A DNA stretch of 64,000 bases from contig CAVZOP010000002.1 in NCBI GenBank assembly GCA_963776935.1, positions 434,001 to 498,000 on the forward strand, in the 5' to 3' direction. The DNA is from JALOLG01 sp963776935. GTDB taxonomy: Bacteria; Actinomycetota; Acidimicrobiia; Acidimicrobiales; Ilumatobacteraceae. The translations under genes and the position numbers were made by a program. The notes below the pieces were generated by a model. That model was not told the DNA's origin and did not search any database. It saw only the letters and a program-made list of their open reading frames with translations. Shown piece after piece: positions 26,444-35,530 of this stretch (the first letter of the stretch is position 1; every line of letters begins with the position of its first letter).

Positions 26444-27513
26444 GCACAGACCAAGTGGCCCTCACCACGACCGACGCGTCCGCCGCCGCCACCGCTGAGG
26501 TTCGGCTGACCGCGCTGCCTGCGGCATGTGGCGACTGCCTCGTGGTGGAGTACGGATCGGGCGCGGATGTGCACCGAATCCTCATCGACGGTGGGCTCGG
26601 TTCGAAGTACGACGTGGGACTCGCCCCCCACCTGACGGCGTCGCCCGGAGAGCCGGCGGAGTTCGACATCGTGATCGTCACCCACGTGGACCGCGATCAC
26701 ATCGACGGTGTCATCCGCGCCCTACGCGAGCAACACCTCCAGTCCGCCGACATCTGGTTCAACGGTCGCGACGAGATCGACGCGCTCGTCAATGGATCCA
26801 CCCGCGGTGTTCGTCAAGGTGACGAGCTGAGTGGGCTGATTCCCGCCGACCGACGGAACCGGGTGGTCGACGGTCAGGCGATCCATGTCCCGTCGACTGG
26901 CCCCGTGCGCTTCGAGCTCCCCGGTGGCGCCGGCTGCACGCTGCTGTCGCCGTCGAGCAGGCGGCTGGAGAGGCTGCTCGCCAAATGGCCGGATCCGGTG
27001 CGGGTGGTCGACGACCCCACCGAGGACCTGCTGAAAGCGCTCGACGACCCGCTCACCAAGGGCGTGGGTGATTTCGGCGAGGACAGCAGCGTGGCGAACG
27101 CGTCGAGCATCGCCTTCCTGTTCGAGGTCGGTGGCGCGTCGTTGCTCCTCACCGGTGATGCGTTCGCGTCGGACCTGGAGACGACGATCGGCCAGTTGAT
27201 CGCCCAGCGCGGCGTGCCGAAGTTGCAGGTCGACCTGTTCAAGCTGTCGCACCACGGAAGCCGTCAGAACATGACGGACGAGCTCTTGGACTTGATCGAC
27301 CCCGCCGCCGTTCTGGTCTGCACCGACGGTTCCAAGTTCCACCATCCGGACGAGGACGCGCTCGAGAAGATCCGTGCGCACTACCCGGAAGCGACCATCC
27401 ACTTCACGGACGACACCGATCACATCCGCCAGCGCGCCGCGATCGTCGGTGTGCTCCCGCCCCAGGTGTTGCCACTGCGGCTCGAGTTCGGAGCAGCCCC
27501 GGCGTCGCCGTGA
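26440..27513 (+). CDS. ComEC-like metallo-beta-lactamase-fold hydrolase
   Basis: 357 residues from GTG 26440, overlapping the upstream stop (GTGA). Metal motifs are of the ComEC/Rec2 type: IVTHVDRDHIDGV (HxDxDH), a GDAFASDLE aspartate, and LFKLSHHGSRQNM; ILIDGGLG precedes them. ComEC-type domains act as nucleases on DNA entering the cell; soluble relatives are found beside caspase-like genes in many bacteria (family-level knowledge). No membrane part is present. Nuclease or phosphodiesterase activity is likely but unproven. Confidence 0.8.
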   Translation: MSTDQVALTTTDASAAATAEVRLTALPAACGDCLVVEYGSGADVHRILIDGGLGSKYDVGLAPHLTASPGEPAEFDIVIVTHVDRDHIDGVIRALREQHLQSADIWFNGRDEIDALVNGSTRGVRQGDELSGLIPADRRNRVVDGQAIHVPSTGPVRFELPGGAGCTLLSPSSRRLERLLAKWPDPVRVVDDPTEDLLKALDDPLTKGVGDFGEDSSVANASSIAFLFEVGGASLLLTGDAFASDLETTIGQLIAQRGVPKLQVDLFKLSHHGSRQNMTDELLDLIDPAAVLVCTDGSKFHHPDEDALEKIRAHYPEATIHFTDDTDHIRQRAAIVGVLPPQVLPLRLEFGAAPASP

Positions 27514-27602
27514 TTTCGAGATCACCGCGACACTCGGGTCGTACCACCGAGAAGTAGCCGTCGGTGACCGATGCCCCGGCGCGTTGCGTAGCCTCGGCGC
27601 CG

Positions 27603-28382
27603 ATGGGCCGCCTTGACTCGATGGACCTGACGCCGCGACTCAACGGCCAGGAGTACTCCGAGCGCCTCGCCTCGGCCCAGCGGCGGTGGTTGCAGCTGCG
27701 CCTCCACGTCGGTGGCCAGATGGGCTCGGGGGAGCTCGGCCCGGGACTCCTGTTCGTGTTCGAGGGGAGCGACGCGGCGGGAAAGGGCGGTGCGATCAAG
27801 CGCCTCGTCGAGCCGCTCGACCCGCGGCACTACCGGGTGTCGACGTTTGCCAAACCGACGTTCGACGAGAAGCGTCACCCGTTCCTCTGGCGGTTCTATC
27901 CGTACGTGCCGGGGCTCGGCGGGATGTCGGTGTTCGATCGAAGCTGGTACGGGCGGGTGCTCGTCGAGCGCATCGAGGGCTTCGCGACGGAAGACCAGTG
28001 GAGCCGGGCGTACGAGGAGATCGTCAACTTCGAGCGCGCCAACGCGCTGGAAGGAGTGATCATCGTGAAGATCTGGTTGCAGATCAGCGATGGTGAGCAA
28101 CTGAAGCGGTTCGAGGATCGCCAGAACGATCCACTGCGGCGGTGGAAGATCACCGACGAGGACTGGCGCAACCGCACGAAGGTCAGCGACTACCTGACGG
28201 CCGCCGAGGAGATGTTCGAGCGCACCGACCACCACCTCGCGCCGTGGGACCTCATCTCCGGCGAGCAGAAGCGCTTCGCCCGGGTGCGCGTGCTCGAGAC
28301 GGCGATCCATCGAGTGGAGCAGGGCATGGTCCGCTGGGGCATGGCCGTGCCGGCGGCGGACGAGCTCGACCCGGTGAAGTGA
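27603..28382 (+). CDS. ppk2: polyphosphate kinase 2
   Basis: 259 residues from ATG 27603 (MGRLDSMDLTPRLNG). Walker A is VFEGSDAAGKGGAIKRL, followed by PFLWRFYPYVPG, the lid and acidic motif SVFDRSWYGRVLVERIEGF, and the core ending WKITDEDWRNR with KVSDYLTAAEEM. PPK2 transfers phosphate between polyphosphate and nucleotides; the single-domain form usually phosphorylates ADP/GDP or AMP. An upstream GTG at 27564 is possible but adds an unconserved leader. It stands between the caspase operon and the GH3 gene. Confidence 0.85.
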   Translation: MGRLDSMDLTPRLNGQEYSERLASAQRRWLQLRLHVGGQMGSGELGPGLLFVFEGSDAAGKGGAIKRLVEPLDPRHYRVSTFAKPTFDEKRHPFLWRFYPYVPGLGGMSVFDRSWYGRVLVERIEGFATEDQWSRAYEEIVNFERANALEGVIIVKIWLQISDGEQLKRFEDRQNDPLRRWKITDEDWRNRTKVSDYLTAAEEMFERTDHHLAPWDLISGEQKRFARVRVLETAIHRVEQGMVRWGMAVPAADELDPVK

Positions 28383-28414
28383 CGCCACACGAGGAACGGC
28401 CAGAAGGAGCATCG

Positions 28415-30649
28415 ATGGAGACGATCCAGTCGCAGGTGGACGAGCTCATCGCCCAGATGACGCCGGCCGAGAAAGCCGGACAGCTCACCCAGTACTTCTA
28501 CTTCCGGCTGCCGGCGAGTGCTGCCCCGCCGCCCCACTTCGACGCCGACGAGCAGCCCAGGATGGTCGAGTCGGCGTTGCGGGACGGCGGTGCCGGTTCA
28601 CTGCTGTTCGTCACCGATCCCGCCGAGATCAACCGCCTGCAGCGGCTCGCGATCGAAGGGAATCGCCTCGGCATCCCCGTGTTGTTCGGATTCGACGTGA
28701 TCCACGGGCTCCGCACGATTCTTCCGGTGCCGATTGCGATGGCGGCCTCCTGGGATCCCGAAACGATCGAGCGCGGCCAGTCGGTTGCCGCCCGTGAGGC
28801 GCGTGCCGTCGGCATCCACTGGACGTTCGCGCCCATGGTCGACATCGCGCGCGATCCACGTTGGGGTCGGATCATCGAAGGTGCGGGGGAAGACCCGTTC
28901 CTCGGCGCGGCGGTGGCCGTCGCCCAGGTGCGTGGCTTCCAGGGCGGTGAGTTGGGAGCACCTGACCACGTGATCGCCGGTCCGAAGCACTTCGCCGGCT
29001 ACGGGGGCGCGCTCGGTGGGCGCGACTACGACGAGGTCAACCTGTCCGACTCTGAGCTCTGGAACGTGTACTTCCCGCCGTTCGAGGCGACGATCGAGGC
29101 CGGCGCCGGGAACGTGATGACCGCGTACATGGATCTCAACGGCGTTCCGGCGTCGGGGAGCCACTGGCTGTTCACCGAGGTGCTGCGCGACACGTGGGGG
29201 TTCGAGGGCTTCGTGGTGAGCGACGCCAACGCCGTTCGGAGTCTCGTCACCCACGGCTTCGCGGCTGACCTGACCGACGCCGCCGCACGCGGGGTCAACG
29301 CCGGCGTGGACTTGGAGATGGCCGTTGCGGACCCCGCCTACCGCCACCTGCCCGAGGCGCTCGAGTCGGGTGCGGCCAACCCGCAGGCGGTCGACGCGAG
29401 TGTTCGGCGTGTGCTGGAGGCAAAGATTCGAATGGGCCTCTTCGATGCACCATTCGTAGACGAGGAGCGCGCCCGCGAGGTGCTTGCTGACCCGGCGCAC
29501 CGCGATGTGGCCCGCATCGCCGCGGAGCGATCGGCGGTGCTGCTCCGCAACGAGGGTGACCTGCTTCCGCTCGACGCGGACACTCTGAGTTCGATCGCGG
29601 TCATCGGGCCGTTGGCCGACTCGAAGCGCGACACCATCGGGCCGTGGGTCTTCGACTTCGATCTCGACGAGACGGTCACGGTGTTGGACGGCATCCGCGC
29701 CAGGGCCGGAGATGGGGTGCGGGTCGATCATGCCCGCGGTGTTCGCGTGGTGCAACGCCTGTTCTCGTCGCTGTTCGACATGTTCGGAGGGAACACGCCG
29801 GAGGATCCCGAGGGGTTCGACGAGGACGCCGAGTTCGAGCACGCCGTCGAGCTCGCGCGTGGAGCGGATGTTGCCGTCGTCGTCGCTGGTGAGTGGCAGA
29901 ACATGATCGGCGAGATGGCGTCGCGGTCCTCGCTCGAGCTGCCGGGGCGTCAGTTGGAGCTGCTGCAGGCCGTCGTCGAGACCGGTACACCGGTCGTGTT
30001 GCTGGTCATGAACGGGCGCCCGCTCGACCTGCGCTGGGCCGCCGAGCACGTGCCGGCGATCCTCGACATCTGGTACCCCGGGACACTCGGGGGAGCGGCC
30101 ACGGCAAACCTCTTGTTCGGTGATGTGTCGCCCGGCGGCAAGCTCCCGTTCACCTGGCCGCGCACGGTCGGGCAGGTTCCGATGGTCTACTCGCACACCC
30201 GCTCGCACGAGCCCGAGAACCAGGCACGGCGCTACTGGGACGAGGCCAGCACACCGCTGTTCCCGTTCGGGCACGGGTTGAGCTACGGCCGGTTCGAGTA
30301 CGCCAACGTCACGGTCGATCCGCCCGCGAGCACCACGATCGGGACGGTCACCGTGTCGGTGGAGGTCACCAACACCGCGGATCGAGAAGCCGACGAGGTC
30401 GTCCAGCTCTACATCCACCAGCGGGCTGGCTCGGCGTCGCGTCCGGTGCGCGAGCTGAAGGGATTCACGCGGGTCGCGCTCGCGGCCGGGGAAACACGCA
30501 TGGTCCGGTTCCCGGTAGGGCCCGCCGAGCGCCGGTACTGGAACGCCGCGGTCCGAGACTGGGTGACCGATGCCTCGACCTTCGACGTCTGGGTCGGCGG
30601 CGACTCGACGGCACAGCTGTCGACAAGGTTCGACGTCACCGACGCATAG
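28415..30649 (+). CDS. glycoside hydrolase family 3 beta-glucosidase-like enzyme
   Basis: 744 residues from ATG 28415, with AGAAGGAG six bases upstream. GH3 N-domain: IPVLFGFDVIHGLRTILPVP, MAASWDPETIERG, GPKHFAGYGGALGGRDYDEV. The nucleophile aspartate is in GFVVSDANAV, with Ala where most BglX enzymes have Trp. The C-domain (RSAVLLRNEGDLLPLD, then VVAGEWQNMIGEM) and a fibronectin-like end (VTVSVEVTNTADREADEVVQ, ELKGFTRVALAAGE) are complete. Removes terminal beta-glucosyl or xylosyl groups from oligosaccharides. No signal peptide, so it probably works on imported sugars in the cytoplasm. Confidence 0.9.
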   Translation: METIQSQVDELIAQMTPAEKAGQLTQYFYFRLPASAAPPPHFDADEQPRMVESALRDGGAGSLLFVTDPAEINRLQRLAIEGNRLGIPVLFGFDVIHGLRTILPVPIAMAASWDPETIERGQSVAAREARAVGIHWTFAPMVDIARDPRWGRIIEGAGEDPFLGAAVAVAQVRGFQGGELGAPDHVIAGPKHFAGYGGALGGRDYDEVNLSDSELWNVYFPPFEATIEAGAGNVMTAYMDLNGVPASGSHWLFTEVLRDTWGFEGFVVSDANAVRSLVTHGFAADLTDAAARGVNAGVDLEMAVADPAYRHLPEALESGAANPQAVDASVRRVLEAKIRMGLFDAPFVDEERAREVLADPAHRDVARIAAERSAVLLRNEGDLLPLDADTLSSIAVIGPLADSKRDTIGPWVFDFDLDETVTVLDGIRARAGDGVRVDHARGVRVVQRLFSSLFDMFGGNTPEDPEGFDEDAEFEHAVELARGADVAVVVAGEWQNMIGEMASRSSLELPGRQLELLQAVVETGTPVVLLVMNGRPLDLRWAAEHVPAILDIWYPGTLGGAATANLLFGDVSPGGKLPFTWPRTVGQVPMVYSHTRSHEPENQARRYWDEASTPLFPFGHGLSYGRFEYANVTVDPPASTTIGTVTVSVEVTNTADREADEVVQLYIHQRAGSASRPVRELKGFTRVALAAGETRMVRFPVGPAERRYWNAAVRDWVTDASTFDVWVGGDSTAQLSTRFDVTDA

Positions 30650-30682
30650 CCAACCAGTCAGGCGTGCGCAACGTCCGAGGCG

Positions 30683-31726
30683 CTACTCGCCGTTGAGCAC
30701 GTAGCGGGTACCGACTGCGCTCGGCGCGCAGCCGGCCGGACCGAACGCGCTCACGAGTGCGGCGGCGGCCCGCCAGCCGGTGCAGTGCCCGGGTGCGACG
30801 ATTCGAGGGCAGACACGCTCCTGCAGATCGCGCACGGTCGCCTCGATGCGGTCCTCGACCGCCGCGCCCGCCAAGTGGTAGCCACCGAGCAGGAGATCGA
30901 CCGGTTGATCCGGAACGAGCCGTCGCGCTTCGAGGCCGACGTTGACGACGCCTGCGTGCGAACAAGCGGTGAACACCGTCGTGCCGCGACCCCGCACGTT
31001 GGCGGCGAGGAAGCGCTCGTCGTGGATCTCCGGATCGAGCGTCACCTCGTCGCCGCGCCAACTGTGGTGTCCTGCCAGGCCGGTCTCGTAGCTCGTCTGG
31101 CGCGGGATGTCGCCACTGGCGAGGAACAGATCGCTGACCTCGTGCACCTCGGCGTTGGCGACGACGCGACCGCCGGCAGCTTCGATGTCGTCGATGCTGG
31201 GCTCGGGCGGCAGCATCGCGAACACGCCGAACGGGGTGAGGATCCCGCGCTGGTCCGGCCGATCGGGGTGGACGTCGACGACGAGCGGTGGACGGCCGGC
31301 ATCGGCGCGCGCCGCGGCGATCGCGGCGACGACGGTGGGGATGCCGCCCGAGTGGTCCCAGTGCCAGTGCGACAGGAACAGCACGTCGATGGTCGACAGG
31401 TCGACGGCCAACCGCTCGGCGTTGGCGAGCCACACATCGCTGTACGGGCCGACGTCGAACAGCACCGTTGCCGTGCTGTCCCCGCGTCGCGCCGTGGCGA
31501 GCGCCGAGAAGCCGTGACAGGCAACGCACAGGTGGTCGAACGTCACGACGCAGTCATGTCCATCGTGCTGGCCGCTCGCCGGGATGCTGCGCAGCAGATA
31601 CGCGATCTCGGGGAGCTGCGGCATGCCGGGCGTGATGCTCGAGAGGGTGTCGGTCGCGTTGTCGACGACGATCGTGATGGTGAGCTCGTCGAGCTCGGGC
31701 GCAGTGACCGTTGGCTGAGGCGTCAT
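30683..31726 (-). CDS. metallo-beta-lactamase-fold hydrolase (DHMPT/RFAP-synthase-like group)
   Basis: 347 residues from ATG 31726. Zinc motif FLSHWHWDHSGGI (HxHxDH), a histidine in FTACSHAGVVNV, and LLGGYHLAG, GHCTGW match the branch named after archaeal 7,8-dihydropterin-methyl-aminobenzene phosphate synthase. Many members are just annotated as such with no evidence of the pterin reaction. Cytoplasmic. The start lies seven bases after the stop of the secreted beta-helix gene, so the two are probably transcribed together. Confidence 0.8.
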   Translation of the reverse strand: MTPQPTVTAPELDELTITIVVDNATDTLSSITPGMPQLPEIAYLLRSIPASGQHDGHDCVVTFDHLCVACHGFSALATARRGDSTATVLFDVGPYSDVWLANAERLAVDLSTIDVLFLSHWHWDHSGGIPTVVAAIAAARADAGRPPLVVDVHPDRPDQRGILTPFGVFAMLPPEPSIDDIEAAGGRVVANAEVHEVSDLFLASGDIPRQTSYETGLAGHHSWRGDEVTLDPEIHDERFLAANVRGRGTTVFTACSHAGVVNVGLEARRLVPDQPVDLLLGGYHLAGAAVEDRIEATVRDLQERVCPRIVAPGHCTGWRAAAALVSAFGPAGCAPSAVGTRYVLNGE

Positions 31727-31733
31727 CAAGTCG

Positions 31734-33624
31734 TCACGGGAACTCGACCACGAAGCTCGGCTGGCCGGTGTTGCTGTTGTCGACCGGCGCGCCGGTGTCG
31801 TTGACGACGTGGTCGATCGTGCCGGCGCTCAGGTTGACCGTCATGATGTGGTGCAGCAGCACACCCGGCGTCACCGGCACCTCGAAGCCACGCGTGGCGT
31901 GGATCGTCGGGTCGACGTTGGTGAAGATGTACGAACCGCCGCCCCACAGCTCGTGGGTCCGAACGTCGTCGGCGACCTTGTACGCCGCCCAGCCAAGGAT
32001 GCCGTCGTGCTGCCAGGCGGCCTGGTTCGGCGGGTCGTATGGCAGTTCGTTCTGGAAGAACACCGTGCGGCCGTTCTCGCCGTTCCAGATGACGTTGTAC
32101 TCCTGGTAGTGCTCGACGAAGAGGCCAGTCGCGGTCACGTCGTCGCCGTTGATGATCACGCCATTGCGAGCGGTGTTGACGTCCCACCCGAACGATCCCG
32201 GCACGCCGTGGTCGGCGCGCCATGCCCAGATGTGATCGATCAGCACGTTGTCGCTGTTGACCTCGAGGCTGACGTCGGCCTTGCCGACGTGCGGGCCGCC
32301 GATGCGGAAGTACACGTCGTTCAGCGTCGTGGGGTTGCCGCGGTCGCGCTTCGACACGCCGTGGTTGCCGTGCTCCTTGCCGATTCGGAGCAGCGCCGGG
32401 GAGTTGACTTCGCCGGCGTCGATGGTGACACCGGCGATGATGACGCCGGGTACGTCGGCGACCGTGAGCGGGATGGCGCCGTCGACGGCGGTGAGCGTCG
32501 CGTGACCGAGACCCAGCACGACCGTGTCGGCACGCTTGACGGCGATGCTCTTCGCCACGTCGTACACGCCCGGGGTGAGCAGCAGGTGGCGCCCGCGCGA
32601 GCTCGTGGTTGATGACCTTGAGCGAGTCCGACGGCTTGGCGACGAAGAAATCGGTGATCGGGATCGAGCGACCCGGCGTCATGCCCTCGTCCCAGGTGAT
32701 GCCCCGGCTCTCCGTCGTGGCGGCCGGGACGCGCACGGCGTACGCGCCCTCGTCGTCGATGTACAAGAACGGCTTCTCACGGCTCAGCGGGTTCGTGTCG
32801 AGCGTCGTGTACGGGGGGACCGGGAACGACTCGTCGGTCGGGGCACCCTCGACTCCGGCGAAGACCGCGTTCCAGACACCGTTGGACCAGCCGCCGATCT
32901 CGCTGTTGCGGGTCAGCCACTGCTGCTGTGAGCCGTTGATGACGAACCCGCTCCTGGTGTCGGCGATGTAGCCCCCACTGGCGTACTGCGGACCGGCGGT
33001 GCAGTAGTCCATCAGCGAGAGGTTCCCGCCGCTGATGTTCAGACGGCGCATCGACACCGCCTGCGAGACGGCCCAGAAGTTGGCCGAGGCGCGGCAGCCA
33101 TCCTGGCCGGCGGCATTGATGTTCAGGGTGAGGTTGGAGAGCGTGCGCCAGAAGTTGACGAGCGCGAGGCAGTTGCTGGTGCCCCCGTTCTCCAGGCACC
33201 GGTTGTAGACCTCGATCTTGCCGTTGATCACGACGTCCGTCGGTGAGGCGCCGAGACCGGCGACCTCGGTGTAGTAGCCGACCTTCATCTGCAGTGGTGC
33301 GGTGGCCGTGCCGTAGACCCCGGGTTCGAAGAGCAGCGCGTAGCGGTTGGTGCCCATCTCGCTGTCGATCTGCTGAGCGTTGATCGCGTCGACGGTCGCC
33401 TGGATCTCGCTGACCGGCATGCTCGGGTCGAACACGATGACGTTGGTGCCGAGGTCGGGATTCGTGGCGCTGGTCGCCGGCGGTGGAGCGGCGTCGGCGG
33501 TGACAGCCACCGCCGACACGACCGACGCGAGCGCGACGCCGACCGCAAGAGCAGGTCGGAGATGTCGGCGACGAAGGTGCGGCGGTGCGAGCCGAGTGAT
33601 GCGTGGGACGTGTGGTGATGTCAT
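31734..33624 (-). CDS. secreted beta-helix (pectate lyase-like) protein, one frameshift
   Basis: Signal peptide with an arginine-rich head (HLRRRHLRPALAVGVALAS, cleavage near ADAAPPP). The mature protein has right-handed beta-helix repeats: VINGKIEVYNRC, LNINAAGQDGCRASANFW, SGFVINGSQQQWLTR, NSEIGGWSNGVWN, and in a second frame IIAGVTIDAGEVNSPALLRI, NVLIDHIWAWRADHG. The break is near 32590. This is the large actinobacterial secreted family often mis-annotated as adenylyl cyclase; the fold implies a polysaccharide lyase or hydrolase, but I cannot pick catalytic residues. Confidence 0.75.
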
Positions 33625-33703
33625 CCGACCAAGACCTCCCCGGGGACGGCGGTATGTGTAGATCGTGTCACACTCAGCGGACCGTCAATCCGAGGACGCC
33701 GGA

Positions 33704-34624
33704 TCAGAAGGTGCGTTCGCGTGCGAGGACCCGCATCCGGGTCTCGAGGTCTTCCAGCACCGCCGGCGCGAGCACACACCCGGTGAAGATCTCGAAGGCG
33801 TCGATGGCCTGGCCGAGGAACAGGTCGAAGCCGCTGATCCTCGCCAGCTTGGCGTCGGCGGCGTGTTCCATCAACTCCGTCTCGATCGGCGAGTAGATGG
33901 CGTCGAACAGCCACCGTTGCCCCCCGATCGCGGCGAGATCGACGGGTGTGCCAGGTTGGAAGTACATCCCGACGGGCGTTCCGTTGACGACCCCGTCGAC
34001 GCCGTCCACTGCCGCTTCGGCCGACGACGCCACGTCCACGCGGACGGTCGTGTTGCGCTGCCGGAGCATCTCGGCCAGTGCGAGCGATCGGTCTGCGTAG
34101 ATGTCGTAGACGACGATCGCCGTCGCTCCCAGATCGACGAGCGCCGCCGCGGTGGCGGTTCCGACACCGCCGGCGCCCAGCAGCGCAACGGTCCCCGGGG
34201 GCGCGTTCGCGAAACGTCGGCGGTAGGCCCACTTGAAGCCCGAGAAGTCGGTGTTGTACGCATGCGTCGGACCGGTCGGTCCGAGCAGCAGGGTGTTGGC
34301 GACACCGGTACTGACCACCGCGTCGGATGCATCGGGCGCGGCCTGCCAGGCCGACGCCTTGAACGGCACCGTGATGTTGACGCCTCGGTAGCCGGCACCG
34401 CCGAGCTCCTGGAGCAATCCGTCGAGCTGGGTCGAGAACGCGGCGTCACGGGGGAGCAACTCGTAGGTGACATCGAGCCCGAGCATCTGCCCTGCGGAGG
34501 TGTGGAACGCCGGCGCCAGCGACTTGTCGATCCCTCGCCCGATCAGCCCCAGCCGAACGGGCGACTGCTGTGATGCAGTCGCTGCCGAGTCGGGCGTTCG
34601 CGAAGCGATTGGACGGGACGTCAT
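33704..34624 (-). CDS. shikimate/quinate dehydrogenase homologue (first copy)
   Basis: 306 residues from ATG 34624. Substrate domain: LGLIGRGIDKSLAPAFHTSA replaces the usual HSxSPxxHN but keeps one serine; NITVPFK with the catalytic lysine and AYNTDFSGF with the catalytic aspartate are canonical. NAD(P) site: VALLGAGGVGTATAAALVDL. It converts a shikimate- or quinate-like alcohol and its ketone. It closes the five-gene leftward operon that starts at 39600, next to a ThDP enzyme and an AP-endonuclease-2-type barrel, which argues for a catabolic rather than aromatic-biosynthetic role. The 40-residue leader before VRLGLIG is variable. Confidence 0.85.
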   Translation of the reverse strand: MTSRPIASRTPDSAATASQQSPVRLGLIGRGIDKSLAPAFHTSAGQMLGLDVTYELLPRDAAFSTQLDGLLQELGGAGYRGVNITVPFKASAWQAAPDASDAVVSTGVANTLLLGPTGPTHAYNTDFSGFKWAYRRRFANAPPGTVALLGAGGVGTATAAALVDLGATAIVVYDIYADRSLALAEMLRQRNTTVRVDVASSAEAAVDGVDGVVNGTPVGMYFQPGTPVDLAAIGGQRWLFDAIYSPIETELMEHAADAKLARISGFDLFLGQAIDAFEIFTGCVLAPAVLEDLETRMRVLARERTF

Positions 34625-34668
34625 GGTTCCTTCGGGTGGATGTCTGATCAGGCGTGGCGACCGACCGG

Positions 34669-35496
34669 TCAGCGGGTCATCGCCGGGAGTCCGTGGTCGG
34701 CGACGACCTCGCGAGCGGTCGCAAGGACCAGGCGGGCGTACTCGGTTGTTCCGAGCTCGCCCCGCAACACGTCGTTGGGGACCTCCAGCGAGTAGGGCCC
34801 GGCGGGGAGGTGTTCGAGCAGTTCGCGCAGCGGCAGGTGGCCGTACCCGGGCAGCGAACGCGCTGACCGGGCGGTGTGGATCACGCCTTCGACGGTTGGG
34901 GCAGCTTGGGCGGGCGCGTCGCAGAGCTGGACGAAGCGGAACCAACCCGGTGGCAAGGCAGCCAACTCGTCGATCGACGAGTTGGACCGGAAGAAGTGCA
35001 GCGTGTCGATGAGGATTCCGGCGTTGGACCGATCGACGGCCCGCACCGCCTCGACCGCAGCGGACAGATCGCCGGTCTCGGACCACGAGGGGAACTCGAG
35101 GTCTACCGTCAGTTCATACTGAAGTGCGAGGTCGCACAGGCGGCCGAATCGCTGGATGGCGCGATCGTGATCCGGGTCGTTGAGCTGGGCGAGGACGTGG
35201 CGAGCACCGATCGCCGCGGCAGCTTCGAGAACACCGAGGTACTTGCCCGGATCATCGTCCGGACCGAGTCGCGCGAGTTCGACGTCGAGTACTCGAAGGC
35301 CGGTGTCGGCGAGTCGTTTCGAAACACGCCGGACCATGTTCGGATCCCCCGCCAGCGGGGTGACATGTTCGCCGTCGGCCACAGGCGTCATCCGAATGCT
35401 GACGTAGTCGTAGCCGGCGTCAGCGGCGATCTGGATCAGCTCGAGGGGAGTGGTGCCGAGCACCGTGAGGTGAGCGAGCGAGAACTTGACGGTCAT
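34669..35496 (-). CDS. sugar phosphate isomerase/epimerase or 3-dehydroshikimate dehydratase-like TIM barrel
   Basis: 275 residues of the AP_endonuc_2 (xylose isomerase-like) superfamily: MTVKFSLAHLTVLGTTPLEL, ADAGYDYVSIRM, metal ligands likely in TVDLEFPSW (Glu), GILIDTLHFFRS (Asp, His), FVQLCDAPA (Asp) and YSLEVPND (Glu). Relatives include IolE/IolH/IolI of inositol breakdown and the AsbF/QuiC type 3-dehydroshikimate dehydratases. With shikimate dehydrogenase homologues on either side of the locus, dehydration or isomerisation of a ketocyclitol acid is the best guess. The sequence alone does not choose between them. Confidence 0.75.
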   Translation of the reverse strand: MTVKFSLAHLTVLGTTPLELIQIAADAGYDYVSIRMTPVADGEHVTPLAGDPNMVRRVSKRLADTGLRVLDVELARLGPDDDPGKYLGVLEAAAAIGARHVLAQLNDPDHDRAIQRFGRLCDLALQYELTVDLEFPSWSETGDLSAAVEAVRAVDRSNAGILIDTLHFFRSNSSIDELAALPPGWFRFVQLCDAPAQAAPTVEGVIHTARSARSLPGYGHLPLRELLEHLPAGPYSLEVPNDVLRGELGTTEYARLVLATAREVVADHGLPAMTR

Positions 35497-35530
35497 CGCC
35501 TGGTCCGTGCGACATCGAATCGGTTGGACA

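Noticed and set aside
34625..35086. N-terminal extension of the first shikimate dehydrogenase frame
   Set aside because: It overlaps the TIM-barrel gene in another frame and is Arg/Pro-rich; ATG 34624 has a ribosome site.
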